Below are positions 53,189-61,975 of a DNA stretch of 64,000 nt, in pieces. A model generated the notes under the pieces. The model was given only the letters and a program-made list of their open reading frames with translations, was not told where the DNA came from and made no database searches. Both the position numbers and the translations under genes were made by a program. Numbering within the stretch: position 1 is the first letter of the stretch; the number at the start of each line of letters is the position of its first letter. Source of the stretch: Virgibacillus chiguensis (GTDB lineage Bacteria > Bacillota > Bacilli > Bacillales > Amphibacillaceae); the NCBI RefSeq assembly GCF_900129865.1, contig NZ_FQXD01000002.1, positions 248,001 through 312,000 on the forward strand, read 5' to 3'.

Positions 53189-54475
53189 GTGACACAACAT
53201 AAAGAAATACAAGTAGATGAGCGCTTACCTTTGTTAACGAGTTTACCACTTAGTATCCAGCATTTATTCGCCATGTTTGGCTCAACGGTACTTGTTCCCA
53301 TTTTATTTGGGGTCAATCCAGCAACGATATTAATGATGAATGGTGTTGGTACATTAATTTACTTATTAATTACAAAAGGGAAAATTCCTGCCTATTTAGG
53401 CTCTAGTTTTGCATTTATTTCACCTGTTACAGCAGTTCTTACAGATTATGCTGGTGGAGATGGTTACAGCTATGTATTAGGTGGTTTTTTAGCTGTCGGT
53501 GTTGTTCTATGCATCGTCGCCTTTATCGTTAAACTTGCTGGCACAAGCTGGATTGACATCATTTTCCCACCTGCTGCTATGGGAGCTATTGTTTCGGTTA
53601 TTGGATTAGAACTTGTACCTACTGCTGCTGAAATGGCTGGGTGGATCGCACCAGTTGGAGCAGATGCATCATGGACCATTAACTCAGACACAGCTATCGT
53701 CGCTTTACTCACTTTATTAATCACAATTATTTGTTGGGTAACGTTAAGGGGTTTTTTGAAAATCATCCCTATTTTAATCGGAATTATTTCAGGGTATATC
53801 ATCGCCTATTTTTTTGGATTAGTAGATCTTTCAGCAGTTCGTGAAGCAAGCTGGTTTTCCATGCCAGAATTTTATCAAATGAAATTTGATTGGGGAGCTG
53901 TTTTAACCATCTTACCAGCAGCCATTGTGCTTGTACCTGAACATATCGGTCATCTATTTGTAACAGGGAATATTGTTAAAAAAGATCTTGCCAAAAACCC
54001 TGGTCTTGATCGTTCACTAGCAGGTAATGGCATATCGACCATTATTTCTAGCTTTTTCGGCTCTACACCTAACACAACATACGGTGAAAATATCGGCGTA
54101 TTAGCAATCACGAAAGTGTACTCTACATGGATCATTGGTATGGCAGCAGTTCTTGCTATTATATTGTCATTTGTAGGAAAACTTGCAGCACTGATTTCTT
54201 CTATTCCTACCGCTGTTATGGGAGGGATATCTTTATTACTGTTCGGTATTATTGCAGCAAGTGGACTACGCATGCTAGTAGAAGCAAACGTAGATTATAA
54301 CCGTTCGCAAAATTTAATCCTATCAAGCGTTGTATTAGTAATTGGGGTAAGTGGTACGACTGTGCAGATTGGCTCCGTTGCCTTATCAGGTATGGGTTTA
54401 GCAACAATTGTCGCTATCCTCCTTAGCATCTTCTTTAAAATATTGGATATACTAAAATTGTCAAATGAAGGTTAA
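53189..54475 (+). CDS. uraA: Uracil permease (UraA/PyrP family)
   Basis: 428-residue nucleobase:proton symporter of the NCS2 family with 14 predicted segments. LPLLTSLPLSIQHLFAMFGS, GTLIYLLITKGKIPAYLGS, AFISPV and the glutamate in VLVPEHIGHL (substrate site) are all typical, as is TPNTTYGENIGVLAITKVYS. ATG follows AGGAGGAATACAAC. The PyrR-type attenuator upstream supports uracil as substrate. A terminator follows. It is a single-gene unit, not joined to a pyr biosynthetic operon in this window. Confidence 0.94.
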   Translation: MTQHKEIQVDERLPLLTSLPLSIQHLFAMFGSTVLVPILFGVNPATILMMNGVGTLIYLLITKGKIPAYLGSSFAFISPVTAVLTDYAGGDGYSYVLGGFLAVGVVLCIVAFIVKLAGTSWIDIIFPPAAMGAIVSVIGLELVPTAAEMAGWIAPVGADASWTINSDTAIVALLTLLITIICWVTLRGFLKIIPILIGIISGYIIAYFFGLVDLSAVREASWFSMPEFYQMKFDWGAVLTILPAAIVLVPEHIGHLFVTGNIVKKDLAKNPGLDRSLAGNGISTIISSFFGSTPNTTYGENIGVLAITKVYSTWIIGMAAVLAIILSFVGKLAALISSIPTAVMGGISLLLFGIIAASGLRMLVEANVDYNRSQNLILSSVVLVIGVSGTTVQIGSVALSGMGLATIVAILLSIFFKILDILKLSNEG

Positions 54476-54500
54476 GACTTCCCCTATTAAATTGTAACAT

Positions 54501-54557
54501 AAACAATCCGAACGAAATGGACCATATGGTGGACAAAACAAGTTCGGATTGTTTATT
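54501..54557 (+). terminator. Terminator of uraA
   Basis: AAACAATCCGAAC pairs perfectly with GTTCGGATTGTTT around a 28-base loop that itself contains CCATATGG; TATTTAATG follows. Confidence 0.85.
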
Positions 54558-54667
54558 TAATGACTTACATCGTTAAAAAATGGAAATTAGAAAATCAATG
54601 AGAAGGACAAAATAGCCAAAGATCAGTGATGTCAATTTTTTCCCTTACATGTTCATCTTTTACATGC

Positions 54668-56077
54668 TCATCTTTTTCCAAAGTATAACAAGCCTACCAG
54701 AGCACCAATTACACACATAATAATTGCAAAAACAAGGAATGGTATTGCTCCAAATTGGTAAATCAGCGGTACAGAAAGAGCTGTTACGAGACCCCCGCCA
54801 AGAAATGGTTCATATACAAGTTGCTTATAACCGAAACCTTCAAAAGCAGGTGTTTCACTTCTAGGGTCTACAATCCGCATCAATAATAGACCTGTTGCCG
54901 TAATTCCCATCGATTGCCCAAAATCACCAATTCCACGTTCGAACCAATAAGAGGGAATCATTCTTGGTGCTAAAATTAAAAATCCCAACACATTCCATAC
55001 TATCCCTGTAATTGCTAGTAACAGAAACGGAACAATATAATCCCCTATTACATCAATGGATACTGTACCTATAGCCGTTAAAATTAGTAAATCTAACGCA
55101 AATCCTTGAATGCGATTAATCATATTTCTATCTACAATTTGTGCGTTATCTATTTTATTAAAAAATTTCTGGACAAATATCCCGCCAATCATGGCAAGTG
55201 GAAATAATGGGATATAAGTCATAAACGTAGAGTCTGTAAACGGTGTAATAATAACCGACTCTAGCCATATGAGAACTTGTAAAAGGAGGTACCCGACTAA
55301 TACGGCTAAGCCAACCAACGCAAAATGTAACGACAATGGTTCAATAGACTCTGGTCGTACAGTCATTTTAGCAGCCGGATCACGATTTTCAAATTCCATA
55401 ATTCCTTGCTTTCGTAAATCTGAAAAACCTTGTACATTTTTTATTACATGTGTCTTTTCTTTTCGTACCGCCCAGTTAATTAAAATAATGCCGACAATTA
55501 CACCTGATAATATCCCAATGGTAGCAAGACCTACTGCCAAATCATATCCTTGTGCAAAGCCAATTTCTTCAAATGTTCCAGCTAAACCAGCAGCTGTCCC
55601 ATGTCCTCCTTCAAATGCTACCTCAATAAGGGCACCAGTTAGCGGCGGCAGACCGAATACGGGACTCAATACAAGTATAGCTAACAGAATTCCTATCACA
55701 TACTGACCCCAGCCAATTGTCCAGCCAAAAGCTAATTGTGGTCCACCATAGTCCCATACCTTTCGTAATCCTGGAATAGAAGTTCCAAGAAACAGTGAAG
55801 CAAAAACGACGTTAATGAATAACCCCGGTAAATCGCTCCAGACTGCGGTCACTTGCTCCGGAAAAATCCCATTCACCCAAAAAGAGTCTTCTGCTACAAA
55901 AAGATGTAGTATTTTCCCAAGCACTTGCGGTCCAAGCATTAAAGCTATAAAACCTCCAATTATGGATGCTGGTAAAAATAAATTCTGCAACCAAGCAACC
56001 CTTACTCGCACCCATTTTCCTAAGAGCAAAAAAGCGGCCACATATAAAAAAGCAAATCCAACTTGGCTTGCTGTCAT
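54668..56077 (-). CDS. gltS: Sodium/glutamate symporter family (GltS-like)
   Basis: 469-residue membrane transporter of the GltS (ESS) family with about 12 predicted helices in two inverted halves. The signature segments are SIIGGFIALMLGPQVLG and EGGHGTAAGLAGTFEEIGFA in the first half, and GIGDFGQSMGITATGLLLMRI in the second. Start ATG at 56077 follows AAGGGGG by 9 bases; upstream in-frame residues (from 56137) have no ribosome binding site. Substrate is probably glutamate or a related acid with sodium. It is a single gene. Confidence 0.88.
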   Translation of the reverse strand: MTASQVGFAFLYVAAFLLLGKWVRVRVAWLQNLFLPASIIGGFIALMLGPQVLGKILHLFVAEDSFWVNGIFPEQVTAVWSDLPGLFINVVFASLFLGTSIPGLRKVWDYGGPQLAFGWTIGWGQYVIGILLAILVLSPVFGLPPLTGALIEVAFEGGHGTAAGLAGTFEEIGFAQGYDLAVGLATIGILSGVIVGIILINWAVRKEKTHVIKNVQGFSDLRKQGIMEFENRDPAAKMTVRPESIEPLSLHFALVGLAVLVGYLLLQVLIWLESVIITPFTDSTFMTYIPLFPLAMIGGIFVQKFFNKIDNAQIVDRNMINRIQGFALDLLILTAIGTVSIDVIGDYIVPFLLLAITGIVWNVLGFLILAPRMIPSYWFERGIGDFGQSMGITATGLLLMRIVDPRSETPAFEGFGYKQLVYEPFLGGGLVTALSVPLIYQFGAIPFLVFAIIMCVIGALVGLLYFGKR

Positions 56078-56288
56078 TTTGAAAACCCCCTTCTTTATTA
56101 TTGGTGCTATTGCTTTTCCCCAGATGATGGTTTTCAAAACTTTTACCTTATGAATCTGACTAAAACCCTAGACATTTCTCAAATTAGTTGTTGCCATAGC
56201 TTTTCCTCCATAGAAAGACGAAGGGTTTCTTCATAAGGATTTGACGAAAGCCTCCGTTTATAAAACTAAAGTGCAAACTAGTACTATA

Positions 56289-57641
56289 TCATACGCTTGC
56301 TATAATGTGTAAAATACGATCCTCTATCTCTTTACCTTCGTCTTCATCTACTAAATGATTTAATAACAGAGAGAAGATGATATTATCCTTTTTAGTGTGC
56401 ATATATCCGGAAAGCGTACTTACACCATAAATGGTCCCTGTTTTAGCCTTGACATCAAGCTTTTCCATACGCCCTTGTAGTGTACCGAGCATACATGGTT
56501 CTTGTGCAACAGTATGTGGTAACGCATGTAAATATGTATTAAACCAGTCTATTTTTTGAATTTTGTATAGTAGCTTGGTTACTTCGTTCGCAGGTATCAT
56601 GTTTATATGTGATATACCTGAACCGTCTCGAATAACCATTGTTTCCAAATTCATTCCTATGCCGTCCATTTCCCGTTCTAAAACTTGCAACCCTTTTTCC
56701 CAGCTGCCCTCTCCGTAAACTTGTCTACCCATTTCCTTTACAAGTATTTCCGCAATGGTATTATTGCTATTTTTCATAAATGGAAGCATTAGTTTCTTTA
56801 AAGCGGGAGAATGGTGCTTATATAATAATGTTGAACTATCCGGGGCTTGCCCACGACACATCCCCCCCTCTATGAACACTCCTTGCTTTTTTAACGCTGC
56901 TTGAAAAATATGTAGCGCGTAATCAGTTGGCTCCCAAACGGCTAGCCATTCTTCCACCCCCTCCCCACCTTCTGGAATTTCTCCTGATAAATAAATCGTA
57001 TTTCCGTTCCTCTCTCTTATCATGGTAACATCTTCTTCTCCCCCTTTTTTCCCTGTCCTTATCGTATTGAACACATCTATATAGGCTGTTTTTGGTGATA
57101 CAGATATCTTAGCATCATCTCCATATTTTTCAGGCAATATTTTCACATAAACACTTCCTGCATCGTACCGATGATCTGGTGAAACAGTTAATGCAGAGAT
57201 GGAAGATGCATAATGAAAAGTCTCATCATTCCAAATTACATCCTGCGACAAGCGAACAGCATCATACCACGTATCATCACCAATTATACTTCCTGCAATA
57301 AAATGTATTTCTAATGCATGCAATTGTTGAGCCAATCGTTGATACGTTTCTGGCAGTAACGTTGGATCCCCTTTACCAACTACATATAAATTCCCCTTTA
57401 GTTTTCCTCCTTCTATCACTCCGTCTGTACGTAACTCCGTACTAAAACAGTACTTCTCCCCTAACACGTTCAAGCTAGCCGCAGCTGTTAGTAGTTTCAT
57501 ATTGGAGGCTGGAAGAAATCGCGTATCTCCCATATGCTCATAAATCATTTTCCCGGTATTTGCATCCCTTATACTTATACCTATCAGTGCCCCTTGTAAT
57601 CTTGACTCATTCTTTATATATGCTTCTATACTTTCTTTCAC
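56289..57641 (-). CDS. S13-family D-alanyl-D-alanine carboxypeptidase without signal peptide
   Basis: 450-residue penicillin-binding-protein-fold hydrolase of the DacB/PBP4 (S13) family. The catalytic motif is SNMK (S46, K49), the second motif SNN in FMKNSNNTIAEIL and the third KTG in VKAKTGTIYG. The N-terminus MKESIEAYIKNESRLQG has no hydrophobic segment, so no signal peptide is seen and no in-frame one lies upstream; typical PBP4a proteins are exported. The GTG start follows GAGGGG by 9 bases. Either the protein acts in the cytoplasm or the signal has been lost. Related forms may act as esterases or peptidases. Confidence 0.85.
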   Translation of the reverse strand: MKESIEAYIKNESRLQGALIGISIRDANTGKMIYEHMGDTRFLPASNMKLLTAAASLNVLGEKYCFSTELRTDGVIEGGKLKGNLYVVGKGDPTLLPETYQRLAQQLHALEIHFIAGSIIGDDTWYDAVRLSQDVIWNDETFHYASSISALTVSPDHRYDAGSVYVKILPEKYGDDAKISVSPKTAYIDVFNTIRTGKKGGEEDVTMIRERNGNTIYLSGEIPEGGEGVEEWLAVWEPTDYALHIFQAALKKQGVFIEGGMCRGQAPDSSTLLYKHHSPALKKLMLPFMKNSNNTIAEILVKEMGRQVYGEGSWEKGLQVLEREMDGIGMNLETMVIRDGSGISHINMIPANEVTKLLYKIQKIDWFNTYLHALPHTVAQEPCMLGTLQGRMEKLDVKAKTGTIYGVSTLSGYMHTKKDNIIFSLLLNHLVDEDEGKEIEDRILHIIASV

Positions 57642-57850
57642 CAGACATTTCCCCTCTTATCTTCATTTATTATCGCATGCTTGTAAATTTGTATATAACT
57701 ATTTCCATATGGTGAAGGGCAATCCTTTTTTTCATGTTAAATTTATCACTGCTTACTGAAATAATTTTTAAAATATAGATTGCACTGCATTTTTAACAAA
57801 ACGTTGATGTTTGGAATTAAATACCACTAGTAACATGGGGCAAAACTGCT

Positions 57851-57872
57851 TATAATAAGAACAAATGTTCTT
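57851..57872 (+). promoter_or_regulatory. -10 box with LexA (SOS) operator before uvrX
   Basis: TATAAT (57851-57856) is followed at once by AAGAACAAATGTTCTT (57857-57872), a perfect inverted repeat matching the Bacillus LexA box core GAACNNNNGTTC. It lies 93 bases before the polymerase start. Confidence 0.78.
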
Positions 57873-57904
57873 TTCAGGTGTAGAATCTTTTTCATTACAT
57901 TGAT

Positions 57905-57951
57905 AGGCTTTCACCATAAAGCTGTAGCAATAACCCCAAGTTTTTCTAATG
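57905..57951 (-). repeat. Left part of the ~105-bp repeat, reverse orientation
   Basis: On the minus strand ATTAGAAAAACTTGGGG, TTATTGCTACAGC and TTTATGGTGAAAGCC. It lies between the LexA box and the ribosome binding site of uvrX, so it is in the 5' leader. Confidence 0.6.
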
Positions 57952-57964
57952 AGGATGATGTTTG

Positions 57965-59215
57965 ATGGATTATTCCGTTTATCCCCGTAACGATGTTTTA
58001 TGCATCGATATGCGTTCTTTCTACGCCAGTGTAGAAGCGGTTAAATTAGGGCTTGATCCAATGGAAACTTTATTAGCTGTTGTAGGCGATCCCAACCGTT
58101 CAGGTAGTATTGTACTTGCTGCTTCTCCTGCACTCAAAAAGAAATATGGAATGAGTAATGTCAGCCGTTATTTTGAACTACCAAAGGATCCAGATCTACA
58201 TATTGTTCCAGCACATATGGCAGACTATTTAGAAGTGTCCACAGAAATAACTAAATTACTTTATCAATATGTTCCAAAAGAGGCGATCCATCCCTATTCT
58301 GTTGATGAAGTATGGGTTACTGTTAACGGATTGCAAAGGCGATTTGGAAATCGTCTAACTATAGCGCAACGGATTAAACATGATATTCTAGAATGTTTTG
58401 GCATTACATGCTCCATTGGTATTGGAGATAATAAGTTTCTTGCTAAAGTCGTGATGGATATTCATGCAAAGAAACAAGGCATTGCCGAATGTACATATGA
58501 GGATGTACAACAAAAACTGTGGCCCGCTCCAGTGGAGGCGATTTGGGGAATTGGAAGTAGAATGAAGAAAAATCTCGAACGAATGGGCATTATAACATTA
58601 GGACAACTCGCGCGTTTTGACTTACAACGACTACGAAAACGTTTCGGGGTTATGGGAGAGCAATTATACTGGCATGCATGGGGGATTGATTTGAGTCCCG
58701 TTATCGGCAATTTTGTGAAAACAAAGCAAAAGGGGTTTGGCCATGGTATTGCATTACTACGCGATTACGCAAAAGAAGAAGTTCATGTCTGTATACTGGA
58801 CCTTTGCGAAGAAGTATGCCGAAGAGCAAGAACCGTTCAGATGGCAGGAAAAACCATTCAACTTGGAATTAGTTATTCAAAAGAAACAGGGGGCGGCTTT
58901 TCCCGTTCGACTTCTATTTCTATACCAACTAACGCCACAATGGATATGTATCATGTTTGTATGGGGTTGTTTTTTCGTTTTTACGATGGTAGAAGTAGTA
59001 TTCGTCGAGTATATGTGACTTTAACCAATTTATATACGAAACAAGATACACAACTGAGCCTATTTGAAAATCGTACGAAAAAAGAGGATATTGGCTATAC
59101 AATGGATGCGATCCGAGCAAAATATGGGCCTACCTCCATTCTCCGTGCCATTAGCTATACAGATGCAGGCATTACAATCGAAAGGAGCAAAAAAATTGGT
59201 GGGCACTATGCTTAA
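57965..59215 (+). CDS. uvrX: SOS-induced Y-family DNA polymerase (UvrX/YqjW-like)
   Basis: 416-residue translesion polymerase of the UmuC/DinB superfamily. The palm motif I is VLCIDMRSFYASVEAV with Asp15, and motif III is HPYSVDEVWVTV with the acidic pair. Helix-hairpin-helix follows (WGIGSRMKKNLERMGIITLG), and the little-finger domain covers about 235-380. No clamp-binding QLxLF is at the very end, but TQLSLFENRTKK near residue 365 is a likely sliding-clamp motif. ATG at 57965 follows GAGGATG. The LexA box upstream fits the SOS-inducible yqjW/uvrX class. Confidence 0.93.
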   Translation: MDYSVYPRNDVLCIDMRSFYASVEAVKLGLDPMETLLAVVGDPNRSGSIVLAASPALKKKYGMSNVSRYFELPKDPDLHIVPAHMADYLEVSTEITKLLYQYVPKEAIHPYSVDEVWVTVNGLQRRFGNRLTIAQRIKHDILECFGITCSIGIGDNKFLAKVVMDIHAKKQGIAECTYEDVQQKLWPAPVEAIWGIGSRMKKNLERMGIITLGQLARFDLQRLRKRFGVMGEQLYWHAWGIDLSPVIGNFVKTKQKGFGHGIALLRDYAKEEVHVCILDLCEEVCRRARTVQMAGKTIQLGISYSKETGGGFSRSTSISIPTNATMDMYHVCMGLFFRFYDGRSSIRRVYVTLTNLYTKQDTQLSLFENRTKKEDIGYTMDAIRAKYGPTSILRAISYTDAGITIERSKKIGGHYA

Positions 59216-59291
59216 TGGAGAAATAAAAATGAGTGACAACATGAGGAGGTGACCTGACCAGAAATTTGCGTATGAATGTCAATAATGCAAA

Positions 59292-59320
59292 ACCACCAGT
59301 TCACACCCAACACTGGTGGT
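59292..59320 (+). terminator. Probable terminator of uvrX
   Basis: ACCACCAGT pairs with ACTGGTGGT around an 11-base loop, followed by CTTCTC, which is a weak T-run. A 102-codon frame at 59266-59577 overlaps it and is not supported. Confidence 0.55.
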
Positions 59321-59430
59321 CTTCTCAGCAACTAGCCTTTATTAATGGTTTCGTGAAATTTCAAACACCTGAAGAGTTAAGTAAGAAAAAGCACCGTTAT
59401 TTTACTTGTACGATACCCCACCAAACCTCC

Positions 59431-60363
59431 CTATGGTGTGAAAATATCGCTAATCAACTGCACATCCTCTGCGGCAAGTGCAATCGTAGCAGCACGTTTG
59501 TTACTAACAACTTGTTCTGGCCGCTTGGCACCTGGAATAAGGACATCTACAGAAGGACGGGTGAGATACCATGCTAAAACAATATGAGCAATTTCTTCGT
59601 TATATTTCTCGGCAATTGGTTTTAATTTCGCCACTTTCTTAAGGTTTTCATGAAATGTATCACCTTGGAAATTCGGATTTTCAGCTCGTAAATCTGTAAA
59701 TGTTTGATCTTTAGCATATTTTCCAGCAAGCAAGCCTGATTCCAGTGGAAAATAAGGGATAAATGTAATATTTTCTTTTTCAGTATAAGGAAAAAAGCTA
59801 TCTTCTGCCTCACGTTTTAGTAAATTGTATTCGCCTTGTACTACGTCTACATAGCCATCTTTATTCGCTTCTTTCAATTGTTCCAATGTGAAATTAGACA
59901 CACCTATGGAACGAATTTTCCCTTCATCTTTTAATTCTTTCAACGCTCCAACTGCCTCATCTTTTGGTGTATCTTGATCTGGAAAATGAATATAATATAA
60001 ATCAATATAATCTGTTTGCAAGCGGCGAAGACTATCTTCGACGGACTGCTTCAAAAAAGTTGGTGAATTATCCATGACCACTTCATTACCAACAAATTTA
60101 TGCGCTCCTTTTGTTGCCAGCACGATATCTTCCCGGTTATATTCTTTCATCACTTCACCAGTTAACTCTTCAGAGCGTTCGGGTCCATAAATATATGCCG
60201 TATCCAACATATTAATCCCTTGATTTAAGGCTGTACGCACAACATTCTTTCCTTGTTCCTCATCAAGCATATTTGGATACAAATTATGCCCGCCGACAGC
60301 ATTGGTACCTAACCCAATTGGATAAACAACGATATCTGATTTTCCTAATGTAACTGTAGTCAT
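59431..60363 (-). CDS. iolS: Aldo/keto reductase (IolS-like)
   Basis: 310-residue TIM-barrel NADPH-dependent oxidoreductase. The catalytic tetrad is seen as D and Y in [11 protein letters not shown] in LATKGAHKF and H in [11 protein letters not shown]. The cofactor end has [28 protein letters not shown]-like [12 protein letters not shown] at the start and overall pattern are close to IolS (AKR11A) of B. subtilis, though no inositol genes are nearby. ATG at 60363 is used; the ATG at 60375 overlaps GGAG. Substrate unknown. Confidence 0.88.
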   Translation of the reverse strand: MTTVTLGKSDIVVYPIGLGTNAVGGHNLYPNMLDEEQGKNVVRTALNQGINMLDTAYIYGPERSEELTGEVMKEYNREDIVLATKGAHKFVGNEVVMDNSPTFLKQSVEDSLRRLQTDYIDLYYIHFPDQDTPKDEAVGALKELKDEGKIRSIGVSNFTLEQLKEANKDGYVDVVQGEYNLLKREAEDSFFPYTEKENITFIPYFPLESGLLAGKYAKDQTFTDLRAENPNFQGDTFHENLKKVAKLKPIAEKYNEEIAHIVLAWYLTRPSVDVLIPGAKRPEQVVSNKRAATIALAAEDVQLISDIFTP

Positions 60364-60633
60364 AAGTAAAAACATCTCCTTTTCATATGATTTGCTTTAC
60401 TATCTTTAATTTACCATAAACAAATGCTCTAAACATCCCAACGCAAAATCACTCAAACGCTAGGTTTTTTCCTACATCATGCTCTGTTGCTTTAAAAAAC
60501 TTCAATTAGAAGGCTTATTCTCCTGCCAAATTTCTGAAAAAAAAGAGTATGTAAACCCTTATCTCCAAATACAACAATATTACTCTTATCGTAAAAAACC
60601 TTTCATATAAAACGTTGTCCTATTATACAATAA

Positions 60634-60656
60634 ATAAGTGAACCTGTTTCACTTAT
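60634..60656. other. Inverted repeat between the reductase and dpaA genes
   Basis: ATAAGTGAA and TTCACTTAT separated by 5 bases form a perfect 9-bp inverted repeat in the divergent gap 60364-60740. It may be an operator of an unknown regulator. No sigma-K promoter for dpaA could be recognised. Confidence 0.4.
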
Positions 60657-60740
60657 ACTATGTATAGAATTTAGAGTTTCAAGTAATAGCATTCGCCACA
60701 AAAACCGGCGATCGGCCAAATACGAAAAGGAGATGATACG

Positions 60741-61619
60741 ATGCTGCATATTCTCGTAATCGGTGGGGATAAAAGATATATACATGTTATCGAAACATTA
60801 GCTAAATTAGAAAACAACTTATATTTAATTGGATTTGATACAGTTTCATTTGATAAATCTAATGTGAAGCATGCCAAATTAGAGCATATGGATCTTTCTA
60901 TTATCGATGCGATTATTTTACCTATTGCAGGGACAGATGAAAGGGGCCAAGTTGAAATCATGTATGCAAATGGACACTTTTATCTTACAGAACAAATACT
61001 TTCCTCTACTCCTGATCATTGCACCATTTATACAGGAACTGCAAATGATTACTTACAGGAAATGTGTAAAGCAGCACAACGAAGTTTAATACGATTATTT
61101 GATCGAGACGACATTGCGATTTATAATTCTATCCCAACAGCAGAGGGGGCATTAAAAATTGCGATAGAAGAAACAGAGGAAACGATTCATAACGCAAATG
61201 TATGTGTGCTTGGATTTGGCAGAGTGGGGAAAACAGTAGCACGACTTTTTCATGCAGTCGGTGCTAACGTATATGTAGTAGCTAGAAACCATGCAGATTT
61301 AGCTAGGGTTACAGAAATGGGGTTAACTCCTATAAAACCTAATCGACTACATAAGCTACTAGCTGATATGGCTATCTGTATCAATACAATCCCTTCCTTA
61401 ACTATCGATGATGAACATTTAAGCAAGATGTCGATTTCTACCGTAATTATTGACCTGGCTTCAAAACCTGGTGGCGTAGACTTCGTAGCTGCACAAAAAC
61501 GGGGGATAAAAACCGTGCACGCGCTCGGTTTACCAGGCAAAACAGCACCTAAGTCAGCTGGTAGAATAATAGCTAATATATTATTGGAAAGTTTAAAAAG
61601 CGAACAGAAACACCAGTAA
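60741..61619 (+). CDS. dpaA: Dipicolinate synthase subunit A, without adjacent subunit B
   Basis: 292-residue oxidoreductase-like subunit of dipicolinate synthase (SpoVFA). The N-terminal domain (about 1-140) opens with ILVIGGDKRYIHVIETLAKL, and the Rossmann nucleotide site is VCVLGFGRVGKTVARLFHAV (about 153-172). IIDLASKPGGVDF and HALGLPGKTAPKSAGRI near the end are typical. ATG follows AAAAGGAGATGATACG. In B. subtilis spoVFB follows at once; here the downstream 350 bases hold a repeat copy and a hairpin but no dpaB. Subunit B must be elsewhere or this is a second copy. Confidence 0.9.
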   Translation: MLHILVIGGDKRYIHVIETLAKLENNLYLIGFDTVSFDKSNVKHAKLEHMDLSIIDAIILPIAGTDERGQVEIMYANGHFYLTEQILSSTPDHCTIYTGTANDYLQEMCKAAQRSLIRLFDRDDIAIYNSIPTAEGALKIAIEETEETIHNANVCVLGFGRVGKTVARLFHAVGANVYVVARNHADLARVTEMGLTPIKPNRLHKLLADMAICINTIPSLTIDDEHLSKMSISTVIIDLASKPGGVDFVAAQKRGIKTVHALGLPGKTAPKSAGRIIANILLESLKSEQKHQ

Positions 61620-61698
61620 AAAAACTTGGATTTTCATCCATTCTTATAGCAAAAAGCTGTCATTTTGCTTATGAACTATATACTTTCCTAAATGTAAA
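61619..61698 (+). repeat. ~105-bp interspersed repeat, diverged copy after dpaA
   Basis: AAAAAAACTTGGATTTTC, ATCCATTCTTATAGC, AAAAAGCTGTCATTTTGC and ACTATATACTTTCCTAAATG. It begins at the dpaA stop codon. Confidence 0.7.
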
Positions 61699-61873
61699 TA
61701 AAAATCACAAATTGCTAAGTTATAGAAACGTACTTTCCTGCAACATAATGAACAACTTCGGAATCATTCAAAAAGCGAAGCCCCAATGCTGCATTACTGT
61801 TTCTCGTAAAGTGTATTCTCGCTTTCATTTCCTAAACATCTAGAGAGTCTCTCTTTGCGTGATTTTCAAAAGC

Positions 61874-61904
61874 GATGATGGCTCGCTCAAAATGAGCCAT
61901 CATC
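61874..61904. terminator. GGCTCGCTC-type hairpin, copy 2
   Basis: GATGATGGCTC pairs perfectly with GAGCCATCATC around a 9-base loop. It lies between the convergent dpaA and sbcC genes and may terminate either. A related hairpin is at 23389-23425. Confidence 0.55.
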
Positions 61905-61975
61905 CATGCTATAACTTTGACTTATCCAGTATATACTGCAACTTCTTAAAGCGAGCGAACTTAAAGGAAAAAGCT

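Noticed and set aside
53950-54273. Long antisense frames inside uraA and other transporter genes
   Set aside because: They are mirror frames of genes with clear family motifs and have no ribosome binding sites.
59266-59577. 102-codon frame after uvrX, possible YolD-like partner
   Set aside because: Nearest GGAGG is too far from the start, the frame runs through a terminator-like hairpin and half of it lies antisense to the aldo/keto reductase gene; no YolD motif is seen.
4673-61698. Dispersed repeats considered as a CRISPR array
   Set aside because: Copies are kilobases apart, vary in length and orientation, contain no unique spacers of constant size, and no cas genes are present.
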